The notes under the pieces: generated by a model
Told to the model about the DNA's origin: nothing
Databases searched by the model: none
Seen by the model: the letters and a program-made list of their open reading frames with translations, nothing else
Translations under genes and position numbers: made by a program
Assembly: GCA_001414345.1 (NCBI GenBank)
Contig: LLCB01000001.1
Coordinates: 186,001 to 250,000 of the forward strand
Direction of reading: 5' to 3'
Source of the DNA: Hymenoscyphus infarciens
Taxonomy: Eukaryota; Ascomycota; Leotiomycetes; Helotiales; Helotiaceae
Length of the DNA stretch: 64,000 nt
Shown: positions 26,370 to 39,130 of the stretch, in pieces
Position numbering within the stretch: position 1 is the first letter of the stretch
Layout of the letters: each line of letters begins with the position of its first letter

Positions 26370-26590
26370 CGGATTAAAACTTTAAGTCTTGATTAGAAAT
26401 AATATAATATAGTAAGCTCTAATTACTATATACTCTCTTAAAAAAAAGGTTTACCTAGTCCTCTATAGTATATATATCTTTACCTACTATTAGCTTAATA
26501 GCTTTTATATATTTATATATAATTATAAGAATCTTATTATTACTATTATTAGTTATAGATAGGCTATTAATAAAGTCTATAGAAAGTACT
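26370..26590 (-). pseudogene. Integrase core relic (Ty3/gypsy)
   Basis: Minus-strand translation reads LSIDFINSL, then KILIIIYKYIKAIKL, then IEDxVNLFFKRVY, then ISNQDLKF. These line up with the DFI-LP, VIVDR-TK and ISDRDPKF landmarks of retroviral-type integrases. Changes such as D to N and Q to stop are C-to-T or G-to-A products. No intact frame remains. Confidence 0.75.
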
Positions 26591-28079
26591 ATAAATAGTA
26601 TTATTAGATATTTAATAAGTTAAAGGCTTCTCTAAGATAAGATATTTAAAGGCTTAGCTATCTAGTAGATAAAGTAGGTTATAATATACTCTTTAATCCT
26701 TTTATATATCTTAGGAAAAAACATATATTCCTTAACTTATTTATATACTCTTTCTATACTAAAATAACCCTTATTATTATAAGTAATAGTAAGGATATCT
26801 TTAATATACTTTTAAGAAATATATAGCCTTTTCTTACTCTAATCTTAAAAGAATAAGAGCTTACTTATAAGGTTAAAACAGAAGCTTTCTAAAGTAGTAA
26901 TAGAAGTGCTATTTTTTATATCTACGTACTATCTAGCTAGCTTCTTATATATAAGTCTAAAAGCATAGTTATAGAGTATCTTCTTAGCTATATCTCTTAG
27001 AATGTCTTTACTTATTATAAGAGTAGTCGATCTAATCGTAGATCCTCTTATATCTAAAGTAATCGTAGTAGAAGAGGTTATTTTTAATATAGTTTATTAA
27101 GTTTATACTAGGAAATAGTATATAAAGTAAAAGATACTACGTCTATGATATTCCTAAGTACTTAATATAATAGCTTTTCTAGTCTAAATTTTAATAGTCT
27201 TTAGTACTAGAGGGTCTCTAGGAAGCCTAGAAAGAGTATCTATATTAATATATAACTTCTTAGTCTAATAAATAATAGTTATGTTTTTTATATACCTAGA
27301 TAAGAATAATTACTAATTTACTAATCTTATAAACTATTTCCCTTTTACTAGACCTATGTCTTTAAAAGCATTTATTATAGTACTATAGTCTATAACTACT
27401 ATAAAATCCGTTCTATTAAGGTATTAGAGTAGCTTTTTAAGCATCTAGATAAGTATACTAGTCTTAAGCTCTATAAGCTAGTATTAATCTTCTATAAAGG
27501 CTAACGATTTAGATAAGAAGAGAATAGAGTATTTAACATTTTTACTATCTTTCTAGTATAATATAATACTATAACCTATCTTATAGCTACTATCTATATA
27601 TAAAATAAAAGGCTTTAAAAAGTTAGGAAACGCTAGAATAAGTACTAAGTAAAGTTTATCTTTTAGCTTTTCTTATACCTCTTATCTCTCTTTTAATAGC
27701 TTCTAGTATAGCTTAGAATTATTAAGGAAATTAAGTAGCTTCTTTTTTATATAGACATTATAACTCTTTCTACTAATAAATAAGCTTTTAAATCTAAGGG
27801 TTTTAATCTTATTTAGTAGATTAGTGATTACTATATAATATCTAACGAATTTATAGTAATATCTAAAAAGACTTAATTCTCTTTTAAGGTCTAAAAGTAT
27901 ATTAGGCTATTTAATAGCTCTAATAGCTTCTACTTTATCTTCTATAGTATATAAGCTATAGTAGGTAACCTAATATTCTAAGGCCTTTAGTCTAAGCTAA
28001 GCGAAATAGTACTTTAGTAATAATAAGATAATACTAGATTTATATAGTTGTTTAAGAACTTAAGAAAGGTAGACTAGAT

Positions 28080-28150
28080 AATCCTCTTTTATCTACGAAA
28101 AGATAATAGTATTATCTATAAAAACATATATAAATTACTATAATAGATTA
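28080..28150 (-). pseudogene. Reverse transcriptase active-site relic (Ty3/gypsy)
   Basis: The minus strand reads FIYVFIDNTIIFS then a stop and IKEDY. This corresponds to the Y-[LVI]-DD-ILIFS catalytic block of gypsy reverse transcriptases, with the second Asp now Asn (GAT to AAT) as RIP would give. Its place about 1.6 kb upstream of the integrase relic fits an RT-RNase H-IN order. Confidence 0.75.
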
Positions 28151-31100
28151 TTAAAGAGATTTTCTATATAATATTAAAAGAAGGATAGAGAGGTTACTAA
28201 ACCTATTATACTAACTATAAACTACTCTTAACCACGGTATAGAGTAACAAAAGTAGTTTTCTATCTATCTTTTAGCTTAACCTTTTATTAGAAGAAGCTT
28301 TTAGTTATATTTAGTATTAAGAATATTATAGCTCTATATATTACTTATAGGATGTTATCTTAGTAAAGTAGAGGCTATACGTCTATATAGAGCTTAGTAT
28401 TAACTCTCTAAAGGTTAACTACTATATAAGATTTACTATCTTATTATATAAAGACGGCTAGTAATACTACTAGTAAAGGCTAACCTAAGAGGACTTTTTC
28501 TACTACTCCGATTTTAGTAAGAGGATTAATAATACTATCAATAGCTTACTTATCTTTATAAGATATATTATAAAGAGCTTACTTAGATCTTTAATATTAA
28601 CACTATTTTAAAAGTTAATAAGTATCTCGATTCTATTATTAAAATATCTAAGCTTACTATAAAACAGCGAAGCGTTATTTTAAATAATACTACTTACTTT
28701 AAGTTAATAATCTTCTCTCTAATATTTAGATATATTTACTTTTAAGATATTAATAAAGTTAAGATTAGTAAAAAGAGGTTTAATAGAAGCTACTAGATAA
28801 GGTTATCTATTAGGTTATTTACCTTTAGATTACTTAGATATAGGTAGAAGTCTTTTAAAAACGTTAGTTAAGCTTAAGTATACTATATGATTAGAGTCCT
28901 CTCTAAAAGCCTCTTTAAGCTACTCTAGAAACCCTAGGATTTAGCCTCTAATAATATAAATAAGTACGTTCTTAAGGTTTACATATATTAGTAGCTTATT
29001 ATCCCCGTTAGTAATAGTATACGTTAGGCTTTTATAAGAGCTAATCACTATATCTTTCTAAGTATAAGGTATAATAAGATACTCTTAAACATATACTAGT
29101 ATAATATAGTATTTAACTTATATATTTATAGCTTTAAGAGGTTTAAAGATATAAGTCTCTATAGTATATATAGTTATATAAGCTCGCTCTTTTACTACGT
29201 TATTAAGATATATAATATAAAATTAATATTTATAATATTAAATATAGTCTATCTTAGTCAAGTTCTTCTACTATTAGAAATCTATATAGTTTAGCTTTAA
29301 GAACCTAGTACTAATAAGGATATTATAGCCTAAGTCTTCTATAATATATACTTTAGCTATAAACAAAAAAACTACCTCGTCTATAAAGTATAGGTAGAAG
29401 AGTAATTTAACGAAGTTTTAGCTTAAAGAGCCTTTTTCTACTCTATTTAAGTTTATAGTACTAGAGCTAATAGTTAATATAATATTAGAGAAACATTTCT
29501 TAAGAATCTATAAGCTAATTAAACTAATCCCTAAGCTAGTATTAGAGTAGAATTCTATTAAGCAGCTATTAGAGGATTTTATCATATACTTAGTACTACT
29601 ATAATACTTATATAAGGTACTATTAATAAAGTATAAGCTAGTTAGCTTTCTAATAACTACTAAGAGAACCTTCTTCTTTAATAGCTTTATTAGAGGTTTA
29701 AGCCTTTTCCTAGATTAATTAATATAAGATAGTTTATTATAAAAGTTAATTTTATCTAATAAGCTATCTATTTATATTTCTTTATTTAGATTATCTAAGA
29801 GTAATTTATAGTTTATTAGAGATAATAAAAGAGTTATATTCTAAACTACTAAAGAAAGAAGTAATATTTTAATATCTTCGTTTAGAGTATTTATAAGAGT
29901 AATCATAAAACTATTAATAATAAAGGTAGTAATAATATTAAGTATAATAGAAACTATCTTAGCTATTTTACTTATTTTAGTAAAGCTTTTATATTTTTTA
30001 TTTATTTTTAAGTTTTTAGTTCTTTTAGTCTCTTTTATAACACTTAATAAGAGTAATAATAATATATAAGTATTCTATTATACTATGTTATTAATATTAG
30101 ATAATAGGGTTATAATAAGAGAAATTATAGATAATATACTACTTTAGAGCAACTACTAAAGTCGTTTTCTAAATTATTATTAAAATATAGATTAATTAGC
30201 TGATTTTCTTAGTTCTATAATATATTAACTTTGTAGATAGAAGCGAATTAGGCGTAGGTCTATTTATCTATAGAAATAAGATTATTATTATTAGCTTTTA
30301 TAAGATATACTAAGACTATAGAAGCGATTTGTTTTTAATTATTTAGTATATTTAGTAAAACCTATAAGAGCTACTACTATTACCTAAAGAGTAAAGTACC
30401 TTAGAGGTACTATACTATAGTTCTAGAGATATACCGAGGTTGTTAAGTAGGAAGAGGCTAACTATTAAAGGCTTAAGAGTATTCTAGTATAGATATAAAT
30501 TAGTTATATAGGTTTAGCTATACGTTTTAGTAGCGATTATCTATTTAATTTCTCTAAAGAAAACGTTGTTTATAGCTTCCTCGGTTATCCTAATTATCTT
30601 AATTATCTCGATTATCTTAGTTATTTTAATTATCTCGATTTTCTCGACAGTTGCTCTAACTACTATTATAGTATAGACGATTATTATAATCTTATCGATC
30701 TTTAAGCTTCTTAAGTTCCTTATCCTTTTCTAACTTAAATTATATATTAATTATTACTTAGAATTATTACTACTAGGTTTTATATAGAGCTCTTAAAAAG
30801 TACTCTTATTAGAAACATTAAGTATAGAAGTAATCTAGAGTATTATTATACTACTTCAGCGATATATTAGCTTATAAGAAAGAGTCTAAATCTAAGTATA
30901 GTCGATAGACTATTTAATCTTCAGTTATACTACTAGCCTCTATATATATAGCTTACTTTTTAGATAGGTATTTTCTTAGTAGTAATTCCTATTCGTTCTT
31001 AAATTTAAACTTTATACTATTAGCTTCCTTTAACAATAGTAATAAGTCCTTCTAGAAGTATATAGTTATACGTTCTCTCTATTCTTTAAAGTCGTTTTAA

Positions 31101-32339
31101 AGTAGAGCGTATACTTCTAAGAATAAGCTATTATACTATAATTAAGTATCTCCTTCTATAGCTTATAGTAAGAGAGCTAATATCTAGTAATTACTATAGC
31201 TTTAAATAAAGCTCTCTATCTGATTTAGCTATGAAGTAACTAGTATAGTACTATTATACTTTAAGTTATAAGCTTTAAGATATAGTACTCGTAGCTTATA
31301 TTAGTCCTTTTAAGAATTATTTCAGTAATAGTTTCAATTTACTAAAAAATAACTATTTCTAGAAGTAGAAGCTATAATAATTAGACTATCTTAAAAGTAA
31401 CTTAGAAGTACTTTGAAGTCTGCTTATAAGGCTATAAGTAAAGATAGCTTTCTAGTATTTATAACTACTTTAGCTTTTATATCTTAGTACTCCTTAATAT
31501 CTATTAGATCTAAAGTATTTCTAACGTCTTCTTTATTATTATCTATAATCGTACTAGCTAAGAGTAGAAACTTATTTAATAGAGCGGAATTCTTTATTAT
31601 AATATATTTAATTAAAGTAGTATCTTTTTATTATAAGTACTATATATATAGATTATTAGATAGTCCTTATTCTAATACCTAGCTATCTTAGTCTTATTCT
31701 CTCTACTAATTTAATATATTATTATCTAATTATAGAAGACTACTTTAGTCTTATCTTTCTAGCTAATTTAATATATTATTACCTAAGTATAAAGGAGTAA
31801 GGAAGTATAAGGATTATACTTTATTATAGATATATCTAAAAGGGTTTCTTATACTAATCTAGAAAAGAGGAAAAGTAAAAAGGTTAACTTTAAAAGTAAG
31901 TATTCGGTTTAGTTTTATAGTCTTAAAGTCTTATAGAGCTTAGGTTATTACTACTAGTTTAGAGGTTATAATACTAGAATAAAAGGTATAAGTAGTAAAG
32001 GTACCTCTATTAAAGGTACTAGTAGTAAGTAGTAGTAGTACGCTATTTAGAGCTATAAGAGAAGCTAGAGAAGGTAATACTAATAGAAAGCTTTAAAATA
32101 TTATAAAGACTAGATCGTCGAGTCTCGATTTATTAAAGATAGTAGTCTTATCTCTAGTACCTTCCTAAGTAGTAGTTACTCTTACCTAGAGTGTCTTAAG
32201 ATTAAGCACTTCTATAGATCGAGGAAGGTACGAGGAAGCTAGCAAAGTATTTAAGAGGCTTCGAGAGTAATAAAGGAAAGGGGATAGAATAGAATCCTAA
32301 GCTTCTATAATAGGTAGAGGTATTAGGCTTACTATAATA

Positions 32340-32412
32340 TCTAAGACTTCTAAAGCTTCTAATACTTCTAGTACTTCTAGGGCTTCTAAGGCTTCTAAGG
32401 CTTCTAGTAAAG
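32340..32412. repeat. Short tandem repeat of 9-bp units in the gag-like region
   Basis: The unit GCTTCTAAG and its variants (ACTTCTAGT, GCTTCTAGG) recur about eight times. On the minus strand it would code for a short three-residue repeat. Confidence 0.6.
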
Positions 32413-32819
32413 GTCTCTCAAATAGTAAGGTTAGCGCCTTTATAAATCTACTATTTATTTAATATTAACTGTTCTTATCGTACGTTCTAATACTAAGAGA
32501 TTTAATACTCTTATTTCTTAGTATATAGGTTATAGTCTATAGAGTAGAGTAAATTAAGATATAGAAGAGTAGTATCTTACGTTATACTTACTATTAATCG
32601 AGCTTCCTAGAAGATAGTTATACGCTCTATATAAGGTTGTACTAGTATAAGCTAGTATTCGATTTAAGTATACGAGTATAAGATTATAGTAGAGATAAGA
32701 AGTAGAAGTAAGAATTAGTAGATATATAATAGAGTATATATAGAAGTATAAGAGTTCGTTATTTAATAAAGGCTTATCTAGAATCGAATTATAGTATTAC
32801 TACTATATTATAAGATAGT

Positions 32820-33000
32820 TATATCAAACGTAGTTTCGTTATCTTACTCTAGTTAAGACTTAAAAGAAAGGTAGATTTAATATAATTAATTATATAATAT
32901 ATAAAACGTCTAAAGAGAGAAGAGAGTATAAGACGCTCGAAGCTATCTATAGGTTCCTCTGTCTATTAGCGCTAAGAGTCACGTAGTACACTCTATAACA
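32820..33000 (-). repeat. 5' LTR (181 bp) of the minus-strand retrotransposon
   Basis: It begins TATATCAAACGTAG (the TG start mutated to TA) and ends CTCTATAACA. The two LTRs are complementary in damage: each keeps bases that the other lost, which lets the ancestral TG...CA ends be inferred. Confidence 0.85.
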
Positions 33001-33872
33001 ATATTAAAGAAGCTTTATATATATACTACTAAGTACTACTAAAAAGCTACTATATATACTATATAAAAAGCCTACTAGTATAGTATATTAATATTAATAT
33101 ATATATCTATAATATATAACTATTAAAAAGTCTTCTTCTCTATTATATAAAGTACTTTAATTATAAATACTAGTAATAATAATTCTACTAATTAAACTTT
33201 AAAATATATAGATATAATTAAATCGACGTAAGAGAGTAAGAATTAGCGAGAGATATAGAAGTAGTAGTACTCTTACTACTTAATTCTACTAGCTTAAATA
33301 AGTAATTTATATATATTTCTAAAAAGTCTTTAGATTTAAGTAATTTCAGCTTAAAAGAATTTTAATTTAAGAATTCTTATTAACTTACTTAATTCTACTA
33401 AAAGCTTAGTATTTAGTAGAAGACTTTCTTTCTATATTTAGAAGACTCTAGTTATAACTATATTATATATTAGAATTATATTAGACTTTTAATAAAAAAA
33501 ATAAGTTAACTTCAACTACTTAATTAAAACTTCTACTCTAATACTAAGCGATAATATCTCTATTCGAAGGCTTTTTAAAAGAAAACTTATACTTGAAATC
33601 TAAAGAGCGGAGTACTATACGAGAGCACTATTCTTAGAGTGTTTTTAACGTAGGTATTATATATAAGATCTAGTCTATAGTTACTATATTATTAAATAGT
33701 ACTATATAGTATAGAAAAGCAGCGAGAGAAGTATAATATAAATATTAGCTAAGGTGCCTAGTTTTATAGAACCTTCTAGAGGAGCGTATAGACGTAAAAG
33801 ACAAGTTATTTAGGCTATATCGAAAGTAAGCTCCAGTTTCTCTAGAACTCTCTTCGTTCCCTACTTTGTTGT

Positions 33873-34214
33873 TCACTCTATATAGCAGATTCGGTTTGAG
33901 TAATATACCCCGTATAGGTCAGGTAGGCATCTAATCACCTGTAATGTCTTGAAGATGATGGGCAGATGTTCCTGCTCGCCCCAGATCCCAGTGTCGCAGG
34001 CTCCAGTGATTTGGCCCATTCGAATGATGGTTCCTTGCAGTCGACCGGGATAGGCGGTGACGGCCTCGGCGACCACCTTTTCACAGACCCATTTCGTGCC
34101 AATTTGCCTCGGCGTAGCCAAGTAGAGCTGTGTCTTGAGGATCGGCAATGGGTTGGCAGAGGGCGAAAGAGCACCAGCCGCTATAGACGAGATGAAGATA
34201 AATCTTGGAGTCAC
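33873..34214 (-). pseudogene. Fragment of a thioester reductase (SDR-type R) domain, NRPS-like/adenylate-reductase
   Basis: About 113 codons remain open. Seen: RFIFISSIAAGA, then TPRQIGTKWVCEKVVAEA (a Tyr/Lys-type SDR helix, with the catalytic Tyr not evident), then IRMGQITG and WGEQEHLPIIFKTLQ. That order matches the reductase domain at the C terminus of NRPS-like enzymes and aminoadipate-reductase relatives. No in-frame ATG gives a full domain, upstream sequence falls out of frame, and the expected continuation after CLPDL is replaced by AT-rich sequence at about 33,870. I read it as the truncated remains of a secondary-metabolism gene cut by the repeat block. Confidence 0.7.
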
Positions 34215-35709
34215 ATCAATTGTTGTGAACTTCCAAGAGGAGGGTCTTAAGCGCCATCGAAGTATTTAAAATGCAATTTAATTTTCACTATGCTCTTGAA
34301 GAAGGTAGGTAACATCTTGTAGCATTATACGTTGACACAGTTGTTTTAACCCTGTACGGCGTCCTAGGTAGAACCTGTACTCTCCTTTGAATATGGATGC
34401 TGATTGAATGGCTTTCCTTCTTTCTGCCTTTCAAGCTTGCCAGAAGCGGGCATGGTTTTCGACGTGTCAGGTTATAGTGTTCTATTCTTTGGTATTCTCC
34501 TATTCACTATACTTGTAACGCGACTCGCTAGTTGGTGAGAGGGTGTTATAGTGTAGAGGTTGTGTTAACTCGTCTTACTCTTCTTTCATAGTAGATTTAT
34601 AGCGGAGAAGCAGAAGTATATATAAATTTTTCTCCCTCTATATTAATATAAGTCCCAGCGAAAGCTCTTCTTATGCGCTGTAGTTGCTAACTGTAGGTAT
34701 CGTAAGTAGAAACTAATATTTGAAGAGGTCAAGCTAAAGTCTCGTAACTCTCTTCTCTATGTAGAACTGCTTAATAGGGCTTCACCAAGTGTATTACCTA
34801 TACTAGAGAAGTCGAACTAGCAGGTGCTATAATCAAGTCGAATTAGCAAACGTGACAGTTATCTTTAAAATCCACAACGAGCCTTCTAGACTTTTGTCCG
34901 TGCGTATAAGCTCTAGCACTCTCAAGTGTTGAATTGTCTTAGCTAAAGCTTAGTATATTTGTCTTAGAGAAACAAGGAATCTAGTAGTATTATCCATAGC
35001 ACTCTTTTAATAGCCTCTTTACCTTCTATTTATGTTTTCTAACGCTTCTATCTAACCTGGTGTTTTTCTCACAAGGGCTAACTAACTACCGTCGACGTGC
35101 TTACTATCTACTGTCAAATATCTCTTACTTGTTCTACTCTTAAAAAAGTGCTATGCCTGTAGAGTGCTAAGCAACGTTAAACTCGCGATACAAGTATACT
35201 ATTTAGCATAGAGTGTTTAGAGGTGTAAAACTATCTAGTAACTTCATAGCAAGTACAAGCTTTCCGACATAATAATCCACATAGGTCGTACTTCCATCAG
35301 AATCCAAGTTGAAGCTACCTACTAACTCCAAAAATAAGTAAAACAAGGTTTAAGAAAGCTTCTCTATGTTAGGATATCCTAGAAAACACCCATCCATACG
35401 TATAAATATTCAGAAAGAACCCCATGTATGTAGATTTGTCGATAACGATTGCCCGATTTCGATTTCGATATAGAGCCAAGTTGAGCATATACCTCGGCTA
35501 ACGCTGCAAGGCAATGTTGGAAGTACGCTATGTGCTTCTTTGGAGAATATGTACATAATACAACATTAGTATACAATGATGGTTCCCTGTTGGTTCCCTG
35601 TTGGTTCCCTGTGGTGTGTTGCAGGTTGTGAGATCGAGACCATGGCGTAGAGTTGAATCGGAAACACCAAGGAGAATTAGCGTCCAGTGAGAAGCTTCCG
35701 AGTAGGTGG
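34215..35709. other. Gene-free transition zone right of the AT-rich block
   Basis: Intermediate composition, no supported gene. A CTGTTGGTTCC 11-mer is repeated three times in tandem at about 35580-35612. Frames over 35379-35756 are shadows at the end of the methyltransferase gene. Confidence 0.45.
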
Positions 35710-36995
35710 TTACCACCAGCCCTTTTTCGGTTCAGGGGGTTGGGCGACCTCAACACTCTTTCCTTCCTCCGTTCTCGGTTTCTTCAACTCAATCCACGCC
35801 ACAGTGCCCCCATCCTTCCAAGTGGTAACATACTCCACAACCTCCAACCCACTCTCCCCCACAATCTTCTCCAAATCTCGATTCCACCAACACCCATAAG
35901 CCCTCGCATGTCCCTCGGCCAACTTGTCCAAGATAGAATTAATCCAACCCCACCTTCCCCTCCCATGCTCCAGCAAAAGAATCCTCCCTTCCTCTTCTTT
36001 GACCAGTTCCCCAAACCTCTTCAGCAGAGCCACCGGATCTTCAACGGAACACAACCCCATAGTCTGTAAAATAGTGTCGTACTTCCCCCCCTCCTTACTC
36101 CCACTCCACTCATTCGAGTTCCTCGGCGGAGGCGGTATCTTCCCCCGTTCCTGCGCGTCACCAATAACCCACCTCACCCCAATCGCTCCAGGGAACAACT
36201 TGCAAAACTTCTGATGCGCAATCTCCAACATCTCACCACTCTTATCGACAGCCGTAAAACTAGTAACCACGGGGCCTTCAACCACCTCCTTCTCCTCAAT
36301 CTCTAGTGCTTTCATAACCTGTTTCCTCAAAAACGCGTATCCCAAAGAAATAGCATTATCCGACGGCAAAAACAGGTTCTTCTTCTTCTTCCCAAATTCA
36401 AAATCGTAGAATTCAAGATTCCGTCCGGTGCCAATACTAACTTCCAACACATCGCCCCTCGCTTTCTTCGCCAGTTTCCTTCGCAGTCCTTTCAACCCCA
36501 ACAACCTCTCATCCCACTCAATATCCTCGTCGAATTTATCCGCAATCTCATTATATCTCCCCGACACAGCTTCTTGCGCCGCCGGGTCCGAGGACGAAGG
36601 TTCGTTCTTCTCTAGCTCCGCGAGTACCCCGCCACCCCAGATACCGATGGCGAAGACAGTCGCCAAACTAAATCCGATAGGTCCCCAGCGGTGTATCCAA
36701 TGGACTCCATTAGCTTTCCCCGGTTCTTCGGGGGGATCGCGTGGTTTCTTTGCGACTGGTCTGCGGAGGGAAGGTTAGCAGAGTCCCTGCGTGGTTCGGA
36801 GTTGAACTGGAGATACCTGTATACGGGCGGAGGAGGCTTCCTGATTACCTTCTGGCTGGCTTTCGCGGGGTTTGGGGCCTTGGTACCGCTACTTAATCTG
36901 GTACTTGTGCCATGATTGATGAGGCTTCTCCGCATATACCAAGTTCTCGTCGGCTCGAGTCCGTTGCAGACCAATCTGAGGCACAATGGCCTCAT
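35710..36995 (-). CDS. OMS1: Mitochondrial methyltransferase-like protein, Oms1 family
   Basis: Exons 36995-36817 and 36760-35710 (56-bp intron) give 409 residues. Yeast Oms1 is a mitochondrial inner-membrane protein with a SAM-methyltransferase fold; overexpression suppresses OXA1 defects and it has been linked to coenzyme Q-type methylation, but its substrate is not settled. Seen: a basic, Ser/Thr-rich presequence (RLV, RRS), one hydrophobic segment at about 86-107, SAM motif I DVLEVSIGTGRN at about 163-174, the FTAVDKSGEML strand, the LQTMGLCSVEDPV motif, and the family-typical LLLEHGRGRWGWIN followed by YGCWWNRDLEKI. The start is the first in-frame ATG (36995). The downstream end abuts the gene-free zone next to the repeat block, yet the gene looks intact. 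Confidence 0.88.
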
Positions 36996-37899
36996 GACGC
37001 GCACGCCTAAGGAGGCTCCTTGGCTAGTCTTGGCCGTAGTTTATCGTTTGGAAAGGTTGCTTAGCAGCAACAATCCCAAGGTATGGAGGTCATTTGGTGT
37101 TGTTTGATATATGTGTATCCTGGTGAATCAAGAGGAAGTGGGCAGTTGAACCTTGGCTTGCAGGCTGCGCCAGTGCAAGGCTGAAAGAATTGGAGTGCAG
37201 CTTGTGACAAGGCTGCTAAATTTCAGAGCTAAGGTAGGCAAGGGTTTGTCCCTGCGCCCCTCTACCTACAAACACGCGGTCAAAGCGACCTATACCTATA
37301 CCTATACCTATATTATTATTTCTTTACGTTCTCTTGCCTTGCGAGCAATTGCATTTTCGAGGTTCAAGTGGTCTGGTACGAGTAGCTCGAGTGAGCCCAA
37401 TTAGGTGGAGATTGTGAAATTTGTTTCTCGCTTTTTCTAGATCCCCCTCTTCTCCTTCCAGTCAACCAAGGCTCAAGTAAAGCGCTCAAATCAAAACGCG
37501 TAAAGGCAGTGCCAAAGCAACGCAACGCAACACAAACCCAATATCCATATATATACATGATATAAAATCGCTCGCCGCCTCCCCAAAAAACGCCAGCAAG
37601 CCAATAACCGCATTGGCGTTGCGCAAAAAACAACCCACCCGTCTCATCTACTCATGCCAATCCGCCTGCTAACTTTTGGTCTTCCTGCCTTTCCGTTTTA
37701 TCTTTCCCTCTATATCGTACACAAAATACCGCGATAATCATCATGGTAGACAAAACAGAACAGATGCGCAGGAACAAAGTGGCGATATTTCGATGAGCTT
37801 TCCTCTATCTTTGGTCAAGTGGCTGCAAAAAATTGAGAAGCGATTCAGCAAAGATCAAAGTCGAGATGAGAGTACTCATATCATCGCAGTACTGGCGAC
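36996..37899. other. Intergenic region, Oms1-like promoter and 3' flank of the Gds1-like gene
   Basis: A CCTATA hexamer is repeated about four times at 37288-37312. I see no gene. Confidence 0.45.
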
Positions 37900-39130
37900 T
37901 CAAAAATCGTCAAGCATTCCATCCAACTCGTCCAACTCAATGTGTTCAGGACTTCTCATGTCCCACTCCATGGCGCCTTCAACACGGGCCCATAGATCGG
38001 TCGACTCCTCAAAGCCTCGCTTTAGGACGTTGATTGCCAAATGGGGTTTCATCGCAGGGCTGCTGAATTCCGCCGTGTGCGAACCATGGAGACTTCTCCC
38101 CATTCCAAATAATGCGTCGTTTTCTGGGCTTCTCATCGGATGACCCGCCATGTCTGACGGCACCCCGCTCATATCTGTATCCCCGCTGAGCTTTCTCTTC
38201 TGCATTCCTCGAGCAGTCTGTGTAAATTCCTTCTCGTCCTTCTCTAGTGGCGGCGAAGAGGCGCGATTGTTTTGAATGGCCGGGTCTGGTCGACCAGAGA
38301 AAGAACCGGTGGGTGTAGGTGGCGAAATCATATCGTCATCATCAAACTCATTCGATGAAAGGTCTACTTCTGGTGATGGCGATAGTTCCCTCCTCCGTTC
38401 CGCGTCATTTTCATCAGTTCTGGAGGCAGCGCTCGATAGGGAGGGTGTGATGATAGATCTCTGCGGGAATTGTACACTGGATGGATCGGGAATCGGCTGG
38501 TGGGGATAGGTCGTCAGATAAAAATATGTTCTTCGTGGATGAACTGTTTCTAGTTCTTTTGCCACAGGACAAGGTGCTGATGCCGTCCATGATCGTTTCA
38601 AGTACGACGAAAGTCGCGAGGAAATAATTGCCGATGGGTTCGCAGATCTGCGCATCCCGTTAGTTTCGTGTTAGCGGAAAGGAGACGAACAAAACTCACT
38701 GTTCTACTATCTTCACCTTTTGCGCAAGTATCGCAGCCAATTCCTTCACCAAGTGCGGTCTATTCCCAGTTTTCTGTAACAGCACGATAACTCCTTCCAC
38801 AATCTCGTCGTTTATTCCCTCCAAACTAATCTCTCTCGGCTTTATCTCGTCGTCCAACTCATGGGACTCGGCTTCTGGCGATGGCGGTGGAGTGTTTTCG
38901 TATTTAATTGAAGTTCGTTTTGGGGGAGGTGACATGGACGGCGAGTCCTCATGCGACCGCTTTATTTTTTTGGACGGAGGATTCTCAGAATTTGGGCCGG
39001 TAGTAGGCGGTGAAAGTCGTGCGGCCGCTCTAGCAGCATGCGTGACGGGGAGATGAATGCCGAGTGAAGGCAGCGACAAAGATTTCCGTCGAGTATTATA
39101 GGGCATAACGGGGTTCGTTTCGCAAGACAT
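37900..39130 (-). CDS. Gds1-type winged-helix domain protein
   Basis: Exons 39130-38700 and 38647-37900 (52-bp intron) give 392 residues. The conserved part starts at ISLEGINDEIVEGVIVLLQKTGNRPHL and continues over the intron into SANPSAIISSRLSSYLKRSW and ETVHPRRTYFYLTTYPHQPIP. This is a winged-helix-like fold found in fungal Gds1-type regulators; yeast GDS1 was found as a suppressor of a nam9 mitochondrial ribosomal defect. The rest is disordered: a Ser/Pro-rich N terminus with basic KKIKR, and an acidic C terminus with SPPTPTGSF, suggesting a nuclear regulator. The start at MSCETN (39130) is the only in-frame ATG; the frame continues upstream without one. DNA binding is inferred from the fold, not seen. 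Confidence 0.75.

Larger units (their letters stand above)
19134..33000 (-). mobile_element. RIP-degraded LTR retrotransposon, Ty3/gypsy type, 13.87 kb
   Basis: Two 181-bp direct repeats bound the element. On the minus strand the order from the 5' side is a gag-like region, then reverse transcriptase (about 28.1 kb), then integrase (about 26.4 kb). RT before IN is the Ty3/gypsy order. A pyrimidine run at 19315-19325 (polypurine on the minus strand) sits next to the left LTR as expected for a PPT at the 3' end. The length is about twice that of usual fungal gypsy elements; the excess lies between integrase and the 3' LTR. The flanking 5-mers (atagt and atatt) match only partly, so the target duplication is not clean. 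Confidence 0.8.
18840..33870. other. 15-kb AT-rich, gene-free block with RIP signature
   Basis: Composition changes abruptly at both edges. Inside, CA and TG dinucleotides are scarce, TA is abundant, and no open frame longer than a few dozen codons survives. That is the known effect of repeat-induced point mutation (C to T, mainly at CpA). Most of the block is one LTR retrotransposon; the flanks at 18840-19133 and 33001-33870 are equally damaged and must be older repeats. Confidence 0.85.
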
